Assembly (NCBI GenBank): GCA_029262175.1
Contig: JAJCZV010000031.1
Span: forward strand, 1-35,661
DNA from: Gemmatimonadota bacterium
Lineage (GTDB): Bacteria > Gemmatimonadota > Gemmatimonadetes > Palauibacterales > Palauibacteraceae
Direction of reading: 5' to 3'
DNA: 35,661 nt
A model generated the notes under the pieces. That model made no database searches. It was not told where the DNA came from and saw only the letters and a program-made list of their open reading frames with translations. Positions 19,378 through 27,990 of this stretch are shown piece by piece (the first letter of the stretch is position 1; the number at the start of each line of letters is the position of its first letter). Position numbers and translations under genes: made by a program.

Positions 19378-20277
19378 ATGCGGTTCTATCACCATTCTAC
19401 TCCGCGGCTGTCCGCTTTTGTCGCAACTCTGCTCCTCGTTGGCATTGGGGGCTGTGCGGAGACGGCGGGCGAAGCGTCAGAGGCGGCAACGGCCGCGGCC
19501 AACACCGCAACAATGGCGTCAGCCGCTCGCACACGTCTCGAGGGGTCCGAAGCGGGCGCGACGCTGTTACGGGCGATCGATGCGGCAGGCGGACTCGAGG
19601 CCTGGTACGGCACGCCGACCAGCTCCTATGGCTGGGAATATGCCAACGTTGGCTCGAACATTCAGTTCAAGAGTACCCTGGTCGCGGACAACTATGCGCG
19701 CCGCATGTACCACGACCTCGAGACGCTCGGCGACTATCAAGCTGCGGAGGCCGTCGACGCGCGGTTTGCATGGGACGGAACCAACGCTTGGATCTGGCCG
19801 GCCGAAATCGAGCGCGTCAATCCGAGGTTTTGGGGCTCGACCGGCTACTACTTTTCGAGCATCCCGTTTGTCCTAGCCGACCCCGGTGTGGTGCTTGAAG
19901 CGCTGCCCGACGAAGAGCTCGATGGGATCATGTACGACATGATTCGCGCGGGATACGAAGACGGAGTCGGGGACGCCTCCGACAATTACACCCTGTACGT
20001 GAGCAAGGAGACGGGCCAGTTACGCGCGATTCGATACACGGTGACGTTTGGCGGACGCCCGGCGCGGAGCGAATCGCTCTTCTACTACAACGATTACACC
20101 ACGGTCGATGGCCTGACGGTGCCGACCCATTTCCAGGGGTTTGCCTTTGTCGACGGTGTAAAGGGCGATTTCAGGAACGAGGCGTGGGTGACGAACATCT
20201 CCTTCAAACGGCCCTTTGACGAGTCGATGCTGGCCATGCCTGAAGGTGGCCGTGTTCAGCCGATGCCCGGCGGCTGA
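19378..20277 (+). CDS. Lipoprotein of DUF6503 type (LolA/LppX-like fold suspected)
   Basis: A 299-residue lipoprotein whose signal ends at LLLVGIGGC (Cys26), followed by an Ala/Thr-rich linker to about residue 55. The rest resembles DUF6503-type proteins: LLRAIDAAGGLEAWYG near the start of the domain, then alternating beta segments such as RFAWDGTNAWIW, NYTLYVSKETGQLRAIRYTV and ESLFYYNDYTTVDGLTVPTHF. This pattern resembles the open half-barrel of outer-membrane lipoprotein-sorting proteins that bind acyl chains; that likeness is my inference. ATG 19378 has AAAGGAG six bases upstream, and the gap to the amine oxidase is 22 bp, so an operon is likely. Its exact job is unknown. Confidence 0.82.
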   Translation: MRFYHHSTPRLSAFVATLLLVGIGGCAETAGEASEAATAAANTATMASAARTRLEGSEAGATLLRAIDAAGGLEAWYGTPTSSYGWEYANVGSNIQFKSTLVADNYARRMYHDLETLGDYQAAEAVDARFAWDGTNAWIWPAEIERVNPRFWGSTGYYFSSIPFVLADPGVVLEALPDEELDGIMYDMIRAGYEDGVGDASDNYTLYVSKETGQLRAIRYTVTFGGRPARSESLFYYNDYTTVDGLTVPTHFQGFAFVDGVKGDFRNEAWVTNISFKRPFDESMLAMPEGGRVQPMPGG

Positions 20278-20304
20278 GGTCGGGACAGGGGCGACGTTTC
20301 GGCG

Positions 20305-22242
20305 ATGAGCATGAGGCCTCGTATCAGCTTGCTTCCCGTCTATTTAGCGTCGCTCCTATCGCTCGTCGGGTGTTCGGGCTCGCTGAACCTCTCACCGTCG
20401 GATCATGAGGCCGTCCTCTCCGAGCAGCTCTTGGAGGCGCCTCATCCAGCGCGCTCAGGACCGTACCGAGTCCTGCGCTCGTTCTACGGCAGCGGGACCG
20501 ATCGGCACCGTCCTGAATACCGTGACTCCGTACAGATCGTCACTGAGCCCGTAGACGCGTCGAAGTTGGTGGATCTCGGCGACTCCGAGGACGAACGAAA
20601 CGGGTATTGGGGCTTTACGCCAGAAGAGTTTCCGATCAACGGGCGGGTCTGGTATCCAGAAGGGGAAGGCCCCTTCCCTCTCGTCCTGATCGTCCATGGC
20701 AACCACAACATGAAGGATTTTTCCGACCCCGGGTACGGCTACCTCGGGGAGCTGCTCGCCAGCCGCGGGTTCGTCTTCGCCTCGGTCGATATGAACTTCA
20801 TCAATGGCGGGATCCGCGGGGAGAACGATGGTCGGGGCTGGCTGCTGCTCAAGCATCTCGACGCCTGGAATGAGTTCAATACGACCGAGAACGGCCCCTT
20901 CTTCGGCAAGGTCGACTTGGACCGGGTCGCGCTCATTGGACACTCGCGAGGCGGAGAAGCCGTCGGACACGCGGCCGCGTTCAACCGCTTGGCTCGATAC
21001 CCCGATGACGCGTCGCTCGAGTTCGACTTCAACCACGGGATTCGATCGATCATCGCGATCGCACCCGTGGATGGGCAGTACTTGCCTACGGGTCGGCCCG
21101 TCCCCGTAAAGAACGTGGACTACATGGTGTTCCATGGGTCTCACGACGGCGACGTCACGAGTTTTCACGGCTTGCGTCAGTATGCGCGTGTCACATATGA
21201 CGATGATCGAGATCACTTCAAGACCGCGATCTACATGTACCGCGCCAACCACGGACAGTGGAACACCGTCTGGGGCAACAAGGACCGCGGACCGCGGAGC
21301 GGCCGTTCCCTGGAGCTGTCCGCCCTCGTCGATCCAGAAGCGCAGCGCGAGTTTGGCAAGATCTACATCTCCGCGTTTCTTGAAGCGACGTTGATGGAGA
21401 ACGACCAATACCTGCCGATCTTTCGAGATCATCGAGTGATCGGCCAATGGCTACCGGAGACGATGTACGTAACTCGGTTCGAAGCGAGCACATTTCGCTC
21501 GCTCGCGACGTTCGAGGAGGACATCGACGTCACCAGCGGCTCTGAAGCCGGCGTGACGCTTCTCGGCGACTCGCTCGGTACGTGGAGTGAGACCCTGCTG
21601 AGTCTACGCTCGCGCAACCGACCCACGACATCGAATTCGCAACAAACGAATGCCGTTCGACTCGGTTGGAACAACAAGACCGCGGGGAAGCCGGAGCTGG
21701 ATGCGACGCCCGCCAGCTACACGGTGTCGCTCCCTCCCTCCTTGGCCGTCGAGTGGGGTCTGGGCGCGGGAACGACGCTCGACTTTCTCTTGGGAGCTCT
21801 CGATCAACGACCCGGTCCCAGAACAAGCGAAGACGAAGATGAGGAGGACGGCGAGGTCAACGCGGGCGAGTCAGATTCGACCGAGTCGGACACGACCTCG
21901 GACGACGAAGACGAAGCTCCGGTCGACGTGACGATCGAGGTGGCCGATGAGAAGGGTCAATCCAGTCAGGTGCTGCTCTCGCAGTACGGCGCGATCCGGA
22001 AGCCACTCGAAATCAAAGTGCAGCGACGCAACGATGCGGAATCTTTCGAGAACCAGTGGGAGATGGTCCTCCAGTCGTATTCGATTCCCTTGGCCGACTT
22101 CGTCGAGGTGAACGAGGCTCTCGACATCACCGCGCTGCGTCACATCAGGCTGCTGTTCGATCAAACCGAAGCGGGGACCGTGGTGCTCGACGACATCGGC
22201 TTCTCGCGACTGCCCCCAGGCTTCTTTACGGAGCGCCCCTAG
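20305..22242 (+). CDS. Alpha/beta-hydrolase lipoprotein with acidic linker and C-terminal beta domain
   Basis: A 645-residue exported lipoprotein (Cys23 in LSLVGCSG). The hydrolase core spans about 95-360: LVLIVHGNHNM forms the oxyanion strand, IGHSRGGE carries the nucleophile (Ser214), HGSHDGD probably supplies the acid and YRANHGQWN the His. A C-terminal beta-rich region (about 390-640, ending TVVLDDIGFSRLP) looks like a sugar-binding or jelly-roll module. It is interrupted at about 507-540 by an Asp/Glu/Ser/Thr linker. The likely role is an esterase acting at the cell surface; the substrate is unknown. ATG 20305 is followed by another in-frame ATG at 20311. The gene lies 27 bp after the DUF6503-like gene, the last of this plus-strand run. 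Confidence 0.85.
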   Translation: MSMRPRISLLPVYLASLLSLVGCSGSLNLSPSDHEAVLSEQLLEAPHPARSGPYRVLRSFYGSGTDRHRPEYRDSVQIVTEPVDASKLVDLGDSEDERNGYWGFTPEEFPINGRVWYPEGEGPFPLVLIVHGNHNMKDFSDPGYGYLGELLASRGFVFASVDMNFINGGIRGENDGRGWLLLKHLDAWNEFNTTENGPFFGKVDLDRVALIGHSRGGEAVGHAAAFNRLARYPDDASLEFDFNHGIRSIIAIAPVDGQYLPTGRPVPVKNVDYMVFHGSHDGDVTSFHGLRQYARVTYDDDRDHFKTAIYMYRANHGQWNTVWGNKDRGPRSGRSLELSALVDPEAQREFGKIYISAFLEATLMENDQYLPIFRDHRVIGQWLPETMYVTRFEASTFRSLATFEEDIDVTSGSEAGVTLLGDSLGTWSETLLSLRSRNRPTTSNSQQTNAVRLGWNNKTAGKPELDATPASYTVSLPPSLAVEWGLGAGTTLDFLLGALDQRPGPRTSEDEDEEDGEVNAGESDSTESDTTSDDEDEAPVDVTIEVADEKGQSSQVLLSQYGAIRKPLEIKVQRRNDAESFENQWEMVLQSYSIPLADFVEVNEALDITALRHIRLLFDQTEAGTVVLDDIGFSRLPPGFFTERP

Positions 22243-22254
22243 TCGCAGCGCGCG

Positions 22255-23241
22255 TCAACGCCAACGAAAGCCAAATCGGTGGCCTCCGGTGGATGACGAT
22301 CCGAGTTCCCCGTCGTCGTCGAACGCCTGGTACGCGTACTCGATCGTCAGGCGGTCGCCCGTGAACGCTGCACCGAAGGTCAGAGGGCTGCGCCGATCCT
22401 CCACGACTCGCTGCGCTCCAGCCCGGAGTCGAAACGTATAGCCGGGCAGAGGCCAGTAAGACAGCTCCACACCGCCGGCCGGGATCACCTCCCCGTCTCG
22501 CCGCCGCATCACCTGAGTCGTAAAGAACATGTCGAGTGCGCCAACCTCGAACTCATCGCTGGTGAGACCGAGCGCGACGAGAGACGGAAGCTCGAGACCG
22601 GCCGCGGAAGTGGGGCTCGCGGGGTCGCAGACCGGGCACGAGACCGGCTCTGGCTCGAGATTCGAGCCGAGGTTTCTCGTTGTGAGGCCGAGGACGATCG
22701 GTCCCAAATCTTTCCCGACTCCCACGTCGAACGCTACGGTGTGATCGTTACTTCGATCGACGGATTGCTCGACCCATTTCAGGACGACGCCGGTTTCAAG
22801 ACCCAAAAGTTCCCTACTCAGACCCACGCTGGCGACGAACTCGTCTACGCCGAGAGCTCCACCGCCCAGAGCCACACTTTGAATGTCCTGTGCCCGGGCC
22901 AAGTCATCCGCCCCGTAGCTCAGGTACTGCAAACCCACCGCAAGACCAAAGTCGTTTTGCTCCGTCGCTGCGGCGACGCTGGCCAGGGTGCCATCCGAAC
23001 CAAAGCGCTGGAAACCGAAGGACGCCCCACTGGCCCCGGCCAGGAACGCGGGGCCGTAGAACAGAAGACTCGCGTCTTGCCCCTGCAAGTTGGGAGCGTT
23101 CCCGAACGCCATCGCTTCGGTGCTTGCGGGGGCCTCCAGAACGAGAGGCGCCGTCTGCGCCGTGGCGCGTGGGGTTGCACCGATCAGCAGGCACATCGAC
23201 CCGAGCATCACCGAGACGGCTCGACTTCCTGCAGCTGTCAA
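22255..23241 (-). CDS. Outer-membrane beta-barrel protein (PorV/UPF0164-like)
   Basis: About 328 residues. The best start is TTG 23241, which overlaps the stop of the upstream aminotransferase (TTGA) and has GGAGG seven bases before it; ATG 23208 is the alternative. The signal peptide ends ATAQ. The mature part is a run of amphipathic beta strands ending with a terminal aromatic-R motif (HRFGFRWR), as in outer-membrane barrels. DASLLFYGPAFLAGA followed by glycine-rich strands resembles the PorV/UPF0164 group. PorV takes part in type IX secretion in Bacteroidota, but no other component of that system is present, so no such role is claimed. A CPVCDPASP loop could hold a disulfide or a metal. 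Confidence 0.78.
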   Translation of the reverse strand: MTAAGSRAVSVMLGSMCLLIGATPRATAQTAPLVLEAPASTEAMAFGNAPNLQGQDASLLFYGPAFLAGASGASFGFQRFGSDGTLASVAAATEQNDFGLAVGLQYLSYGADDLARAQDIQSVALGGGALGVDEFVASVGLSRELLGLETGVVLKWVEQSVDRSNDHTVAFDVGVGKDLGPIVLGLTTRNLGSNLEPEPVSCPVCDPASPTSAAGLELPSLVALGLTSDEFEVGALDMFFTTQVMRRRDGEVIPAGGVELSYWPLPGYTFRLRAGAQRVVEDRRSPLTFGAAFTGDRLTIEYAYQAFDDDGELGSSSTGGHRFGFRWR

Positions 23242-24533
23242 AAGAGACCCTCCTCGGCCAGGAACGCCTCGAATCCAGCCGCATCGTCGAAGGCCGTCTC
23301 CAATCGCGCGACACCACGCTGGATGTCGTCCATGCTGTTTGCGATCGACAGCCGAAGAAAGTGTTGGCCTTCGGAGCCGATGCGCCCGAACGACGCCCGG
23401 TCCATCGTCGCCACGCCGTACCGGTAGAGCAGAAACATCTGCAGCATGCCAGCCGGTGTCGCACGAGCTCGTGAAGCTCCCGGGAGCCTGCTGTGCGCCT
23501 CCACGATGCCGAGTCGTTCGCAAACACCCGAGACGTTTGGAAAGACGTAGAAAGCGCCTTTGGGCATCTGGCACCGGACACCCTCCAGTGCGTTGAGCGC
23601 GGGAACCACCCAATCACGTCGCTTTTCGAACTGCGACACCATGTCCGCAACCGTCGCGGCGGTCGCGGGATCCTCGTACGCCGCGCGCCCACCCTCCTGG
23701 AGAAATGGCGGGACGCATGAGACGATGTTGATGTTTAGCTGCTTAAAAATCGCCGCCTCTTCGGGGCTTGGAAGCGCTGCCCAGCCGAGGCGCCACCCCG
23801 TCATCGCGAACCCCTTCGAGTGACCGCTGGCGAGAATCGTTCGCTCCGCCATCCCGGGCTCTGACGCGATGCTGTGATGTTTCTCGCCGTCGAACAGAAT
23901 GTGCTCGTAGATCTCGTCTGCGTAGATCCGCACGTCCGGGCTGCACCGCTCTCGTATCACGCCGGCAATGCCAGCGAGATCGTCGCGTGACAAGACGCCT
24001 CCCGTCGGATTGGACGGAGAGCAGAGGATGATCAGCTTGGTCCGCTCGGTGAGACAGGCGGCGAGATCATCCGCGCTGAACGCGAAGCCTCGGTCCTCGG
24101 AGAGTTGAAGCGGAACCGGTGTTGCGCCGACGAACGTCACCCAGGATTCGTAGATGGGGAATCCGGGGCTGGGATAGACGACTTCATCGCCCGGGTCGAC
24201 GTAGGTCTGAAAGGTGTAACTGATCGGCGGCTTCGCTCCGGGCGTGACGACGATGCGGTCCGCGGTCATCTCGATTCCGCGGGTCGTTTCCACGTGATGA
24301 GCAATCGCCTCTCGGAGCGGCAGGATACCCGCCGGGTCGCAGTACCCCGAGTTCCCCGCTTCGAGGTGCTCGATCGCCACGCGGTTGAGGTGTGGGGCGC
24401 TCCGAAAATCGGGCGCTCCGAGGTTGAACTTGATGACATCGATGCCCCGATCCAGACACCTCTGGATGTCGTCACCCAACTTGAAGGCGTTCTCGGTTCC
24501 CAGGCCTTCTAAACGCTTGGCGAGAAGTCCCAT
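23238..24533 (-). CDS. Class I/II PLP-dependent aminotransferase
   Basis: A 431-residue fold-type I aminotransferase resembling the aspartate aminotransferase group. Seen are IKFNLGAPDF, NSGYCDPAGILPLREAIA, the cofactor segment TPGAKPPISY, LCSPSNPTGGVLS, YADEIYEHILF, the PLP-binding Lys240 in GHSKGFAMTGWRLGW, and a carboxylate-binding LRLSIA. ATG 24533 starts the conserved N-terminus; the ribosome-binding site is weak (GGAG twelve bases upstream). It is 32 bp downstream of apaG and overlaps the barrel gene by four bases, so the three genes probably form one transcript. Substrate specificity (Asp, Ala, aromatic or other) cannot be assigned from sequence alone. Confidence 0.92.
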   Translation of the reverse strand: MGLLAKRLEGLGTENAFKLGDDIQRCLDRGIDVIKFNLGAPDFRSAPHLNRVAIEHLEAGNSGYCDPAGILPLREAIAHHVETTRGIEMTADRIVVTPGAKPPISYTFQTYVDPGDEVVYPSPGFPIYESWVTFVGATPVPLQLSEDRGFAFSADDLAACLTERTKLIILCSPSNPTGGVLSRDDLAGIAGVIRERCSPDVRIYADEIYEHILFDGEKHHSIASEPGMAERTILASGHSKGFAMTGWRLGWAALPSPEEAAIFKQLNINIVSCVPPFLQEGGRAAYEDPATAATVADMVSQFEKRRDWVVPALNALEGVRCQMPKGAFYVFPNVSGVCERLGIVEAHSRLPGASRARATPAGMLQMFLLYRYGVATMDRASFGRIGSEGQHFLRLSIANSMDDIQRGVARLETAFDDAAGFEAFLAEEGLF

Positions 24534-24565
24534 CGTTATGCTTGTCTCCAGCTCATGGACGGCCG

Positions 24566-24985
24566 TCAGGCCAAGTAGGCCCCGACCGCTTCGGGGGGTG
24601 CATGCAGTACGAACCGGGGTATCTCCGCTCGAAAAACGGTCCCGTCCCCGCGTCGGAAGTGGTAGAAGCCTTCCATGTGACCGCCCCGACCGCGCAGCAC
24701 ACAGAAGCTCTGATACTGGTGTGCGTCTCCGGGACCCAGCACGGGCGACTCTCCGACCACACCCTCGCCGCTGACCTCGCTATCACCTGCCACGAGGTCG
24801 TGGATCATCCAATGACGCCAGAACAGCTGCACGCTCTCGGCGCCGATATTCTCGATCGTCACCCGATATACGAACACGTAGCGCCACGACGTCGGATTCG
24901 AGTGCTTCTCCGAGTATGTGGGTTCGACGACGATCCGGATCGCATCCTTCACGATCGGCACCTCCACCTCGGGCATCCGCTCCAT
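24566..24985 (-). CDS. apaG: ApaG-domain protein
   Basis: A 139-residue single-domain ApaG (DUF525) protein with a fibronectin-III-like fold. Conserved blocks are IRIVVEPTYSEKHSNP, YVFVYRVTIENIG, VQLFWRHWMIHD, SGEGVVGESPVLGPGDAHQY, MEGFYHFRRGDGTVF and IPRFVLHAP. ApaG occurs with apaH in enterobacteria and as a fused domain elsewhere; its biochemical role is not settled. ATG 24985 has GAGG ten bases upstream; a second in-frame ATG three codons later is possible. It heads the apaG-aminotransferase-barrel cluster and diverges from the M1 peptidase across 140 bp. Confidence 0.95.
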   Translation of the reverse strand: MERMPEVEVPIVKDAIRIVVEPTYSEKHSNPTSWRYVFVYRVTIENIGAESVQLFWRHWMIHDLVAGDSEVSGEGVVGESPVLGPGDAHQYQSFCVLRGRGGHMEGFYHFRRGDGTVFRAEIPRFVLHAPPEAVGAYLA

Positions 24986-25125
24986 ACAGAAACCACCTCA
25001 TTGGATTGCGGGGTCATCTTGAATCTTCTCGGCTTCTCCGCGCCCAACGTTGTGCGTCTCGCCGGAGGACCACAAGCTTTGGGCGACCTCGGACCCAAAC
25101 TCCGTCTCTGAGCAAGGCCACCTTC

Positions 25126-26763
25126 ATGAAAGCCGTGCTGATCGGTATCGCATTGTCGCTGTCCGCAGGCCATGTGTCCCTGGACCCCTATCCCAAGAAC
25201 CCGGACATCGACGCCGTCAACTATGCGTTTGAATTGACCCTTTCTGACGCGACGGATGAGATCCGCGGCCTCGCGACGATCGACGTGCGATTCCTGAGAG
25301 ACGGCATATCCAGGCTCCGGCTCGACCTGATCGGCGGCGGGACGAACGGGGGCGGAATGACCGTTTCCGACGTCTCGGTAGGGGGAGGCTCGACCTACTG
25401 GACCCATGAGGCGGACGTGCTGCTGATCGACCTTGCGGCCCCCTCGTCGGCGGGTGATCGACACACCTTCGCCGTGCGATATCGCGGGGTCCCTGCCACG
25501 GGGCTCATCATCGGAGACAACAAGTACGGAGATCGCACGTTTTTCAGCGACAATTGGCCAAACAAGGCGCGCAACTGGTTGCCGACGATCGACCACCCCT
25601 CCGACAAGGCCACCAGCGAGTTCATCGTGCGTGCGCCCGATCACTACCAAGTGATTTCCAACGGACGGCTCGTCGAAGAGACGGACCTCGCTGACGGCAA
25701 TCGACTCACGCATTGGAAGCAATCGGTTCCGATCGCAACCTGGCTGTACGCGGTCGGGGTGGCGCGATTCGCGGTGCAGCACGTCGACGACCATCGCGGC
25801 GTACCCATCCAGACCTGGGTATACGAGCAGGACCGTGACGCGGGGTTCTACGACTTCGCCACGCCCACCAAACAGGCGATGGATTTCTACGCCGATCGGA
25901 TCGGCCCCTATTCATACGAGAAGCTCGCGAATGTGCAGTCCAACAGCGTTGGTGGAGGGATGGAGGCGGCCACTGCGATCTTCTACGGCGACGAATCCGT
26001 TACGGGCGAGCGATCGGTGCGCTGGCGAAACGTGGTCATCCACGAGATCGCCCACCAATGGTTTGGCAACGCGGTCACGGAGTACGACTGGGACGACGTG
26101 TGGTTGAGCGAAGGATTTGCCACGTACTTCACCCTCCTGTTCATCGAGCACCAGTACGGAAGGGATGAGTTCGTAGAGGGCTTGAAGAGCAGTCGCGACC
26201 GTGTACGAACATTCATGGCCGAGAATCCGCGTTATCGGATCATCCACGACGATCTCCGCGACATGGCGCAGGTGACCACGGGCGGGGGCACCTACCAAAA
26301 GGGGAGCTGGGTGCTTCACATGCTCCGAGGCATCGTAGGCGATGAGGCGTTTTGGGCCGGGATCCGCGCGTACTACGCGGAATTCCAAGACCAAAACGCG
26401 ACGACAGCCGATTTTCTCCGTCACATGGAGATCGCCTCGGGCATGGACCTCTCGGATTTCTTCGACCAGTGGCTCTACCGTGGCGGATCGCTAGAGGTCC
26501 GAGGCACGTGGAGATACGATGCGAGCGCGGGCCTCGTCCAGATCGATCTGCAGCAGACACAAGAGGGCGGCGAGCTGTTCGCCATGCCCATCCAAATCGG
26601 GGTCTCCTACGAGGGAGAATCGGGGCGGCATTTGGAAGTGGTTCGGCTGCGCGAGCGAGCAAGCCGATTTACGATCCGAGTGGACCGTGAGCCCACTGAT
26701 GTGGTGTTGGACCCTGACACTTGGGTGCTGATGGACGGGGGCCTGGAGCGGCGGCGGGACTAA
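25126..26763 (+). CDS. Exported M1-family zinc aminopeptidase
   Basis: A 545-residue metallopeptidase with a short signal peptide (about 1-17). ATG 25126 has AAGG upstream and begins the signal; longer in-frame openings do not. The N-terminal saddle domain (about 20-190) is followed by the catalytic domain. GGMEAATAIFY replaces the usual GxMEN motif, and the zinc site is HEIAHQWFGN (His306, Glu307, His310) with Glu329 in WLSEGFATY, the expected HExxH-x18-E spacing. The segment LPTIDHPSDKATSEF is typical of the family. It lacks the large helical C-terminal domain of PepN, like other short bacterial M1 enzymes. It would remove N-terminal residues from peptides in the periplasm. It converges on the M29-like gene with a 12-bp gap. 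Confidence 0.94.
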   Translation: MKAVLIGIALSLSAGHVSLDPYPKNPDIDAVNYAFELTLSDATDEIRGLATIDVRFLRDGISRLRLDLIGGGTNGGGMTVSDVSVGGGSTYWTHEADVLLIDLAAPSSAGDRHTFAVRYRGVPATGLIIGDNKYGDRTFFSDNWPNKARNWLPTIDHPSDKATSEFIVRAPDHYQVISNGRLVEETDLADGNRLTHWKQSVPIATWLYAVGVARFAVQHVDDHRGVPIQTWVYEQDRDAGFYDFATPTKQAMDFYADRIGPYSYEKLANVQSNSVGGGMEAATAIFYGDESVTGERSVRWRNVVIHEIAHQWFGNAVTEYDWDDVWLSEGFATYFTLLFIEHQYGRDEFVEGLKSSRDRVRTFMAENPRYRIIHDDLRDMAQVTTGGGTYQKGSWVLHMLRGIVGDEAFWAGIRAYYAEFQDQNATTADFLRHMEIASGMDLSDFFDQWLYRGGSLEVRGTWRYDASAGLVQIDLQQTQEGGELFAMPIQIGVSYEGESGRHLEVVRLRERASRFTIRVDREPTDVVLDPDTWVLMDGGLERRRD

Positions 26764-26775
26764 CGCGCTGCCGCT

Positions 26776-27990
26776 CTACCGGAGCAGCTGCCCGTCTTCG
26801 ACCCAACGTTCGCCGCCCACGTCCACGGTGGCGTCGAGGAAGAAGACCCATTTCACGTATCCGCCCCCCACGGCTCCCCCGAGTTCGGAGTTGTCACCGA
26901 GGGATAGCCGAACGACGCCCGCCCCATAGCCGAAGTACGGCAACCACGGATCTTCATCGGGCACCGCCAGCAGCGGATTGAACCCGAGCCCGAGTTCGCG
27001 AAACGCGGCGGACTCTCCCGCCTCTTCGAGCTCAGCTTCTACCGCTTCCACCCCTGCGGCAGCCGTGACCGCGATGATCCGACCGGCCTCGAAGGTGAGC
27101 ACGAGATCTTCGACGGTCTCCCCACCCCACTGGGACCGCGGGAAAGCGATGACGCCCTGAACGCTCGATTCGAGCGGGGCCACGCGAAGCGCGCCGGCGG
27201 GAAACTCTACGTGCCAATCGATCAAGACGCGGCCACGCTCAGCTCGCGCGGCCGAGACGTCTCCGTCCTGGCGGTTCACCGGTCGGTCGCCGATGCGAAA
27301 CCGGATGTCTGTTCCGCTCGGCGTCGTAACGTGGACCTCACCCGAACGAGCCGCGGCCTCGAACGCGAGTTGATTTGCCGATAGAGCCCGATAGTCGAGA
27401 TCCACGATGGCGCGCTCGTAGACGTCATCCGCCCGTCCATCTTCTGTGGGAACGGCGGCCGCTTCTGCGCCAATGGGATACGAGCGATCCTCGACCTCGT
27501 ACTGGCCGCCCCAGTGGAAATGAACCTTGCGGCGCTGGCTCGCACCCTCGGCCAGCAGCTCGTTCATCGCCGAGTACGGTGCGTGGGCGTCGCTGGCTCC
27601 CGGCAGCATGACGCCCACCGGGACATCTCGCAGCACCTCGGGAAGATCGGCCCTACTCGCGCCACGGGCCGCCGCGATAAACGCTGGATTCCCTGCCGTG
27701 CCATAGGGCCCGGAGTCGCTGAGCGTTCCCATGTACTCGCCCCCGGCCGCCTCGACCGCGACTGCCAGGACTTCCGGCAATTCGTCGAAGAGCCCGGGAA
27801 GTCCGACCCCGAACACGCCCTCGCCGGGCGACAATTCCATATGCGCGACGACGACGTCCATCATGGGGCGCCAGCGGTCGCCGGCCCCCCCCTCCGCCGG
27901 CTCGACGTCGGCGGACGGCGCCGAGCACCCACCCGCAGCGACCATCAACATCAAGCCGAGGGCGGCGGCGGGTCGCCACCGGCTAGTCAA
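26776..27990 (-). CDS. M29-aminopeptidase-like lipoprotein lacking most metal ligands
   Basis: A 404-residue lipoprotein (signal ending VAAGGC, Cys22). The C-terminal half follows the M29 aminopeptidase pattern: SGTDIRFRIGDRPVNRQDG, a PAGALRVAP segment, SSVQGVIAFP, EDLVLTFEAGRIIAV, FRELGLGFNP and a closing GYVKWVFFLDATVD-EDG. By eye against staphylococcal AmpS, three ligands differ: Glu of EEVFTAP is Ala, His of SHLALG is Arg in VRLSLG, and His of THVDFM is Phe. The second Glu and the Asp remain. A working two-metal site is therefore unlikely. The start is TTG 27990, with GAGG eight bases upstream, overlapping the end of the molybdoenzyme gene by 8 bp. It is the third gene of an operon, and its function is unknown. 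Confidence 0.75.
   Translation of the reverse strand: MTSRWRPAAALGLMLMVAAGGCSAPSADVEPAEGGAGDRWRPMMDVVVAHMELSPGEGVFGVGLPGLFDELPEVLAVAVEAAGGEYMGTLSDSGPYGTAGNPAFIAAARGASRADLPEVLRDVPVGVMLPGASDAHAPYSAMNELLAEGASQRRKVHFHWGGQYEVEDRSYPIGAEAAAVPTEDGRADDVYERAIVDLDYRALSANQLAFEAAARSGEVHVTTPSGTDIRFRIGDRPVNRQDGDVSAARAERGRVLIDWHVEFPAGALRVAPLESSVQGVIAFPRSQWGGETVEDLVLTFEAGRIIAVTAAAGVEAVEAELEEAGESAAFRELGLGFNPLLAVPDEDPWLPYFGYGAGVVRLSLGDNSELGGAVGGGYVKWVFFLDATVDVGGERWVEDGQLLR

Noticed and set aside
18114..19379. Minus-strand open frame (421 codons) opposite the Tat amine oxidase
   Set aside because: The plus strand carries the Rossmann motif, Tat signal and DAO segments; the antisense product has no such features.
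22255..23241. Type IX secretion locus suggested by the PorV-like barrel
   Set aside because: No PorK/L/M/N, Sov/SprA or C-terminal sorting-domain protein is seen in the window.
23242..23613. N-terminal extension of the outer-membrane barrel gene upstream of TTG 23241
   Set aside because: The extension lies inside the conserved aminotransferase, and the signal peptide begins after 23241.
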